A DNA stretch of 33,079 nt from Zancudomyces culisetae (lineage: Eukaryota; Kickxellomycota; Harpellomycetes; Harpellales; Legeriomycetaceae), in contig LSSK01000465.1 in assembly GCA_001969505.1 (NCBI GenBank), forward strand, positions 1 through 33,079. The letters are read 5' to 3'. A program made the position numbers and the translations under genes. Under the pieces are notes generated by a model. It had not been told where the DNA came from, made no database searches, and saw only the letters and a program-made list of their open reading frames with translations. Shown here piece by piece: positions 29,951 to 33,079 of this stretch (positions are counted from its first letter, which is position 1; each line of letters opens with the position of its first letter).

Positions 29951-32377
29951 ATGAAGAAGAAACAAGATGGTGTTGGTGGCAACTATGAGGATTCTAAGGA
30001 AAGCGAAGAAAATGGACAAATTGGCGAATGGAGAAACAGTAATGACGAAACAGCGTCTGGGATAAATGAGGATAAAACTGGCTGTAGTGCCGGTAGTAGC
30101 GAAGAAGAGGGAAGGCAAGAGGAAGAAGAACAAGAACAAGAACAAGAACAAGAACAAGAAGAGGAAGAGGAAGAAGAGATAATGACGACACAGCTACAAA
30201 GAAACGAAAACCAGAGTAATGCCAGCAATGCTAGTGGAGGATATAATAATACTAATATAGTAGAATATTACGTTGAGTATCGAAAGGATTCGAATATAGG
30301 CAAGTGGATACGGTATTTATAATAAATAAAAAAATACAAAGGTCAATACATAGGTGTATTATGACTTTGATAGTAAATGATAAAGGTGAAAAAATAATAA
30401 ATAGATGTGGATAGTGTAGAGTGGAAAAGTAAAGAAAAACACTATTTCGTCTTGAGTAGTGCAGGGAAGCCAATATATAGCAGGTAAAGAAAAAAGAAAA
30501 AAGAAGAAGAAGAAAAAAAAAAAAGAGGAGGGGAGGGGAGGTGGTGAAATCATAGATATATTTGTGAGTAAAAAAGAAAAACAAAAAATAAATAACAAGG
30601 GTTTGTGGTTGTGGTGTTGGTGGTTGTGGGGGTGAAACGGGAAAATGGAAAATAGGTATGGAGATGAGGCCAAGCTATCAAGTTTGATGGGAGCTATACA
30701 AGCGATAATATCTACATTTGGGGATTTTAGTGACCGGATAAGGTAATTGGAGTGAGAAGGGGGAGTTTATGTATATAAATATTTTTTTTAGGGATATTGA
30801 AAATAGGATAAAGAAATGAAATGATATGGAATGGATGAATGGAAATAGGTCGATAGATATACTTAGTCATAAGGTGGTATTTTTGTTGATAGAACCAATA
30901 TATTTAGTAATGGTTTCATCAAAGGGAGAGAGCGAAGAACAGGCAAGTTATAGATTAACAATAATAAATAATAAACAATAAATAATAACTGTAATATAAA
31001 TGATAATAATAATAATAATAGATGGTATGCGAGCTAGAGTATTTATATGAGAGTATAATCAGCATACTGACAAAGTCACAGTTGTTAGGGATCTTTGAGA
31101 GGTATTGTAATTTTGATTTGAGGCGGTTGTTGGGAGGGACCGAGAAGATTATGGATAGATTGGTGGATCGGATGCAGGACGAGGCGGGATATGTGCTGGG
31201 AACGTTGGAGGTGGAGGGGATGGAGTATATGAGGCGAGATCAGATAAACGAGATAATGGTTAGGAATCGGCCAAATGGGTTGGTATTTGGGTATATAGTC
31301 AGGAAGGAACGATATGTGTATTGTAAATCTGATAATGATACTAGTGGGGAGGGAGAGAGATGGATAAAAGAAAACAGCCGAATAGTGGCAATGATCAAGC
31401 CAAAAAAGATCAAGATGTATGTTCGAGATATACAGATATTGATGAATACGATAATGAATTCGAACCAGAGCGAGACAAGAGGAGACGTTGAGGACGAGAG
31501 TAATAGGAATAGAGATAGGAATAGAGATAGGAATAGAGATAGGAATAGAGATAGGAATAGAGACAGGAATAAGAATAAGAATAAGAATAAGAATAAGAGT
31601 AGGAAAAGGAGGGGAGAGGAGGCTAAATGGACACCAATATGTTTTCCAAAGTTTAATAGTAAAGGGTTTTTACATGTATATAGTAGCGACCTTGAAGTGG
31701 GTAAAAATGAACAAAAGGAAGAAGGAGAAGACGAAGGAGGAGTAGGAGCAGGAGCAGGAGCAGGGACAGGAGCAGAAGCAGAAGCAGGAACAGGAGCAGG
31801 AGCAGAGGCGAATGTGGAAGTGGAAGGAGGAGAATTGAGTATAGTGTTGGTGAGTAATAATAGAGAGGCATTTTATGAGCTGAATGAATACAAAAAGGCG
31901 ATAGAGAAGGAAATGAGAAAAATGGAAGAGGAAAAAAAGAAAAAAAGCAGGAGGAAAAAGGAAGAGGGGAGGGATAGTATTGTGGATAAGATAAGGAATG
32001 AGCATGATGTATTATGGTATGTGTATAAGGACAAAAAGTACATGCAACATATAGAAGTAAGGAATGTATATGAACAGCAGCAATATGAAGACAGAGATGG
32101 GGATAAAGGAAAAGAGGTGAGAGTTGGGGGTAGAAGAATAGTGGAAATAATAAAAAAGATCAAAGAAAAACGTAGCAAGACGCAAGCCGTGATGCTAGGG
32201 ATGGGATTGGAGGGAGGAAATATGGTGGTTGGGATGTATAGACGGGGTAGCTACCAAGTATATGCAGAAGTCAGAGGAATAGGAGGAGCAGAAGGAATGA
32301 AAGTCGTGCGAAGAATTACGGCAAATCTAAGAAAGAATTTAGAAAATGTGATGATAGTCAAGACAGCAACATTTTAA
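29951..32377 (+). CDS. MON1: Vacuolar fusion protein Mon1 (Rab7 GEF subunit)
   Basis: Mon1 with Ccz1 is the guanine nucleotide exchange factor for Ypt7/Rab7, driving endosome, autophagosome and vacuole fusion. Five exons: 29951-30312, 30415-30483, 30656-30742, 30849-30942 and 31022-32377, giving 655 residues (yeast 644). The short middle exons encode the conserved longin core: EWKSKEKHYFVLSSAGKP, IYSRYGDEAKLSSLMGAIQA, then ILSHKVVFLLIEPIYLVMVS. Exon 5 opens with ELEYLYESIISILT and FDLRRLLGGTEK and has IKPKKIKMYVRDIQIL. The N-terminus is acidic with a Gln-Glu run. Exon 5 holds two low-complexity inserts: an Asn-Arg-Asp/Asn-Lys run (about residues 365-400) and an Ala/Gly/Glu run (about 445-470). 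The exon 1 donor (GTATTT) is weak. The exon 4 donor is GC rather than GT. Confidence 0.93.
30943..31021 (+). other. GC-AG intron in MON1
   Basis: The donor reads CAG|GCAAGT, a perfect match to the U1 consensus apart from the GC. The acceptor is a run of ATA units ending ATAG at 31021, without a pyrimidine tract. Joining in phase 0 gives GESEEQ followed by MVCELEYLYESII, matching Mon1 residue for residue in spacing. No GT donor nearby preserves the frame. Confidence 0.8.
31505..31597. repeat. 12-bp and 6-bp in-frame coding repeats in MON1
   Basis: Five copies of the 12-bp unit AGGAATAGAGAT (last copy with one change) are followed by about six AATAAG-type 6-bp units. They encode the Asn-Arg-Asp-Arg and Asn-Lys runs. 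Both unit lengths are multiples of three, so copy-number change keeps the frame. Confidence 0.9.
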
Positions 32378-32458
32378 CTAAATCATTCCCTTTTCTTTTC
32401 CCTTTTATAGTTATTCTTTTCTTTTTTTTATATAGTTTTCCAATTTGGAAAGAGGATG

Positions 32459-32498
32459 TAAAAGAAAAAGAAAAAGAAAAAGAAAAGGAAAAGGAATG
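32459..32498. repeat. AAAAAG tract between convergent genes
   Basis: This purine tract of AAAAAG and AAAAGG units lies in the 143-bp spacer between the convergent MON1 and TMCO4-like stop codons. Read on the minus strand it is a pyrimidine tract. It may affect 3'-end formation of one or both genes. Confidence 0.6.
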
Positions 32499-32520
32499 AA
32501 AAGTTTGTATTAAGTTAGGG

Positions 32521-33079
32521 TTATTTAGAAAAGATTCTAGATAAAAAAAAACCATTATTGGTGGCGGTAGAGGGTTTTGAAGGTGTTTTTCCGTCCAAAA
32601 TGTCATTCAGAATATTATCGTCTACAGGGTGTGGAGATGCTGTCGTTGTCGTTGTCGTTGTTGTTGTTGTTGTTGTTGTTGTTGAAGTTGCTGCTACTGC
32701 TACTGCTTCTCCTGTTGCTTTTGGAGAGGTATTAGTAGTATCACTGTTGTCATTACTATCATCATCGCCAAAGTAATAAAAATACTCTTCTTCCGAAGAA
32801 CACAACGATGGATCAATAGGAAATCCAAGACGGGCAAGCAGAGTGGGTACGCGGGCAGCATACAGCCCATGGCCCGAAATGATATCGCTGACATCGGCAT
32901 TGGTAAGCCCGGCAATGTTGTTGATGGGAGCCAACCCGGCAACAACCGATGACGGGTTGGTAGCTTGCGGGAAAAGCGGGCGGTAATGCATCAGCTTGAG
33001 CAGCCAGTCGCGATTGCTGTAGGCGTTGATGAAGCGGCCAGCGACCACCGATGCAGCGGAACGCCAAACGGCAGGAGGC
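32521..33079 (-). CDS. TMCO4: TMCO4/DUF726-family protein, C-terminal part (partial)
   Basis: Only the C-terminal 185 or so residues are in the window; the gene runs off the right edge with no start or upstream exon visible. The frame is open from 33079 and reads WRSAASVVAGRFINAYSNRD, then a GLAPINNIAGLTNADVSDI segment and a GHGLYAARVP segment. This is the conserved end of the alpha/beta-hydrolase domain of DUF726 proteins (human TMCO4; yeast YFL034W/Mil1, linked to AP-1 adaptor binding). The tail is specific: an Asp/Ser-rich stretch, a run of about 14 Thr, then DDNILNDILDGKTP. The conserved part is clearly richer in G+C than the rest of the window. The catalytic Ser motif lies outside the window, so activity cannot be judged. 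Confidence 0.88.
   Translation of the reverse strand, partial: PPAVWRSAASVVAGRFINAYSNRDWLLKLMHYRPLFPQATNPSSVVAGLAPINNIAGLTNADVSDIISGHGLYAARVPTLLARLGFPIDPSLCSSEEEYFYYFGDDDSNDNSDTTNTSPKATGEAVAVAATSTTTTTTTTTTTTTTASPHPVDDNILNDILDGKTPSKPSTATNNGFFLSRIFSK

Noticed and set aside
29983-30673. Leu/Ser/Phe-rich minus-strand frames opposite MON1
   Set aside because: They are the antisense of Glu/Gln- and Lys-coding purine runs in the real gene.
32558-32776. Val-run frame on the plus strand near the right edge
   Set aside because: Antisense of the Thr run in the TMCO4-like gene.
1-33079. CRISPR array, transposon, integrated virus or biosynthetic cluster
   Set aside because: No regularly spaced repeats, terminal inverted repeats, transposase, reverse transcriptase, viral or synthase motifs were seen on either strand.

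Overview
The window is nuclear DNA from a fungus, most likely an ascomycete. It is AT-rich (roughly one third G+C by eye). Its spliceosomal introns are mostly 45-230 nt, with GTAAGT-like donors, TAG/CAG acceptors and, in several, a CTAAC-like branch site. Two genes point to a fungus: an eight-segment, two-pore TOK-type potassium channel and a Drc1/Sld2-type replication regulator. CTG codons fall where family alignments expect leucine (27775-27777 in the SLC33A1-like gene, 31067-31069 in MON1), so a CTG-to-Ser or CTG-to-Ala code is unlikely. I cannot name the species.

Layout, left to right: about 2.4 kb with no convincing gene but a candidate 5'-UTR intron; RPS19 (+, 2374-2823); TFIIE-beta/TFA2 (-, 2999-3920, 2 exons); a Ser-rich unknown (-, 4809-5555); a gene-poor stretch; HUB1/UBL5 (+, 7993-8604, 4 exons, exactly 73 aa); an unresolved stretch with exon-like pieces (8.8-9.5 kb); HRD1 (+, 9935-11524); SLD2/DRC1-like (-, 11768-12655); a vezatin/Inp2-like membrane protein (-, 13283-16220, 4 exons, 889 aa); a Cid1/GLD2-type nucleotidyltransferase (-, 16594-18402); a 4.7 kb gene-poor stretch holding one small candidate membrane ORF and a paired 11-bp motif; TOK1 (+, 23143-25895, 8 exons, 627 aa); an SLC33A1/AT-1-type acetyl-CoA transporter (+, 27191-29483, 5 exons, 567 aa); MON1 (+, 29951-32377, 5 exons, 655 aa, one GC-AG intron); and the C-terminal end of a TMCO4/DUF726 protein (-, 32521 to the window edge).

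Multi-exon models were built by hand from splice signals, reading phase and similarity to remembered family motifs. All close in phase, and the totals fit family lengths.

The genes are mostly unrelated housekeeping functions: translation, transcription initiation, splicing modifier, replication initiation, RNA tailing. There is a loose membrane theme (ERAD ligase, ER acetyl-CoA import, Rab7 activation, organelle tethering, plasma-membrane K+ channel), but genes of that theme do not form a cluster. I see no CRISPR, integrated virus, transposon, biosynthetic cluster or tRNA/rRNA gene. I found no clear new multi-gene system. The best second looks are the unusual splicing architecture, the large charged loop in the TOK channel, the one-site SLD2, the paired AAAGGCGCTTT motif, and the unresolved exon-like pieces.
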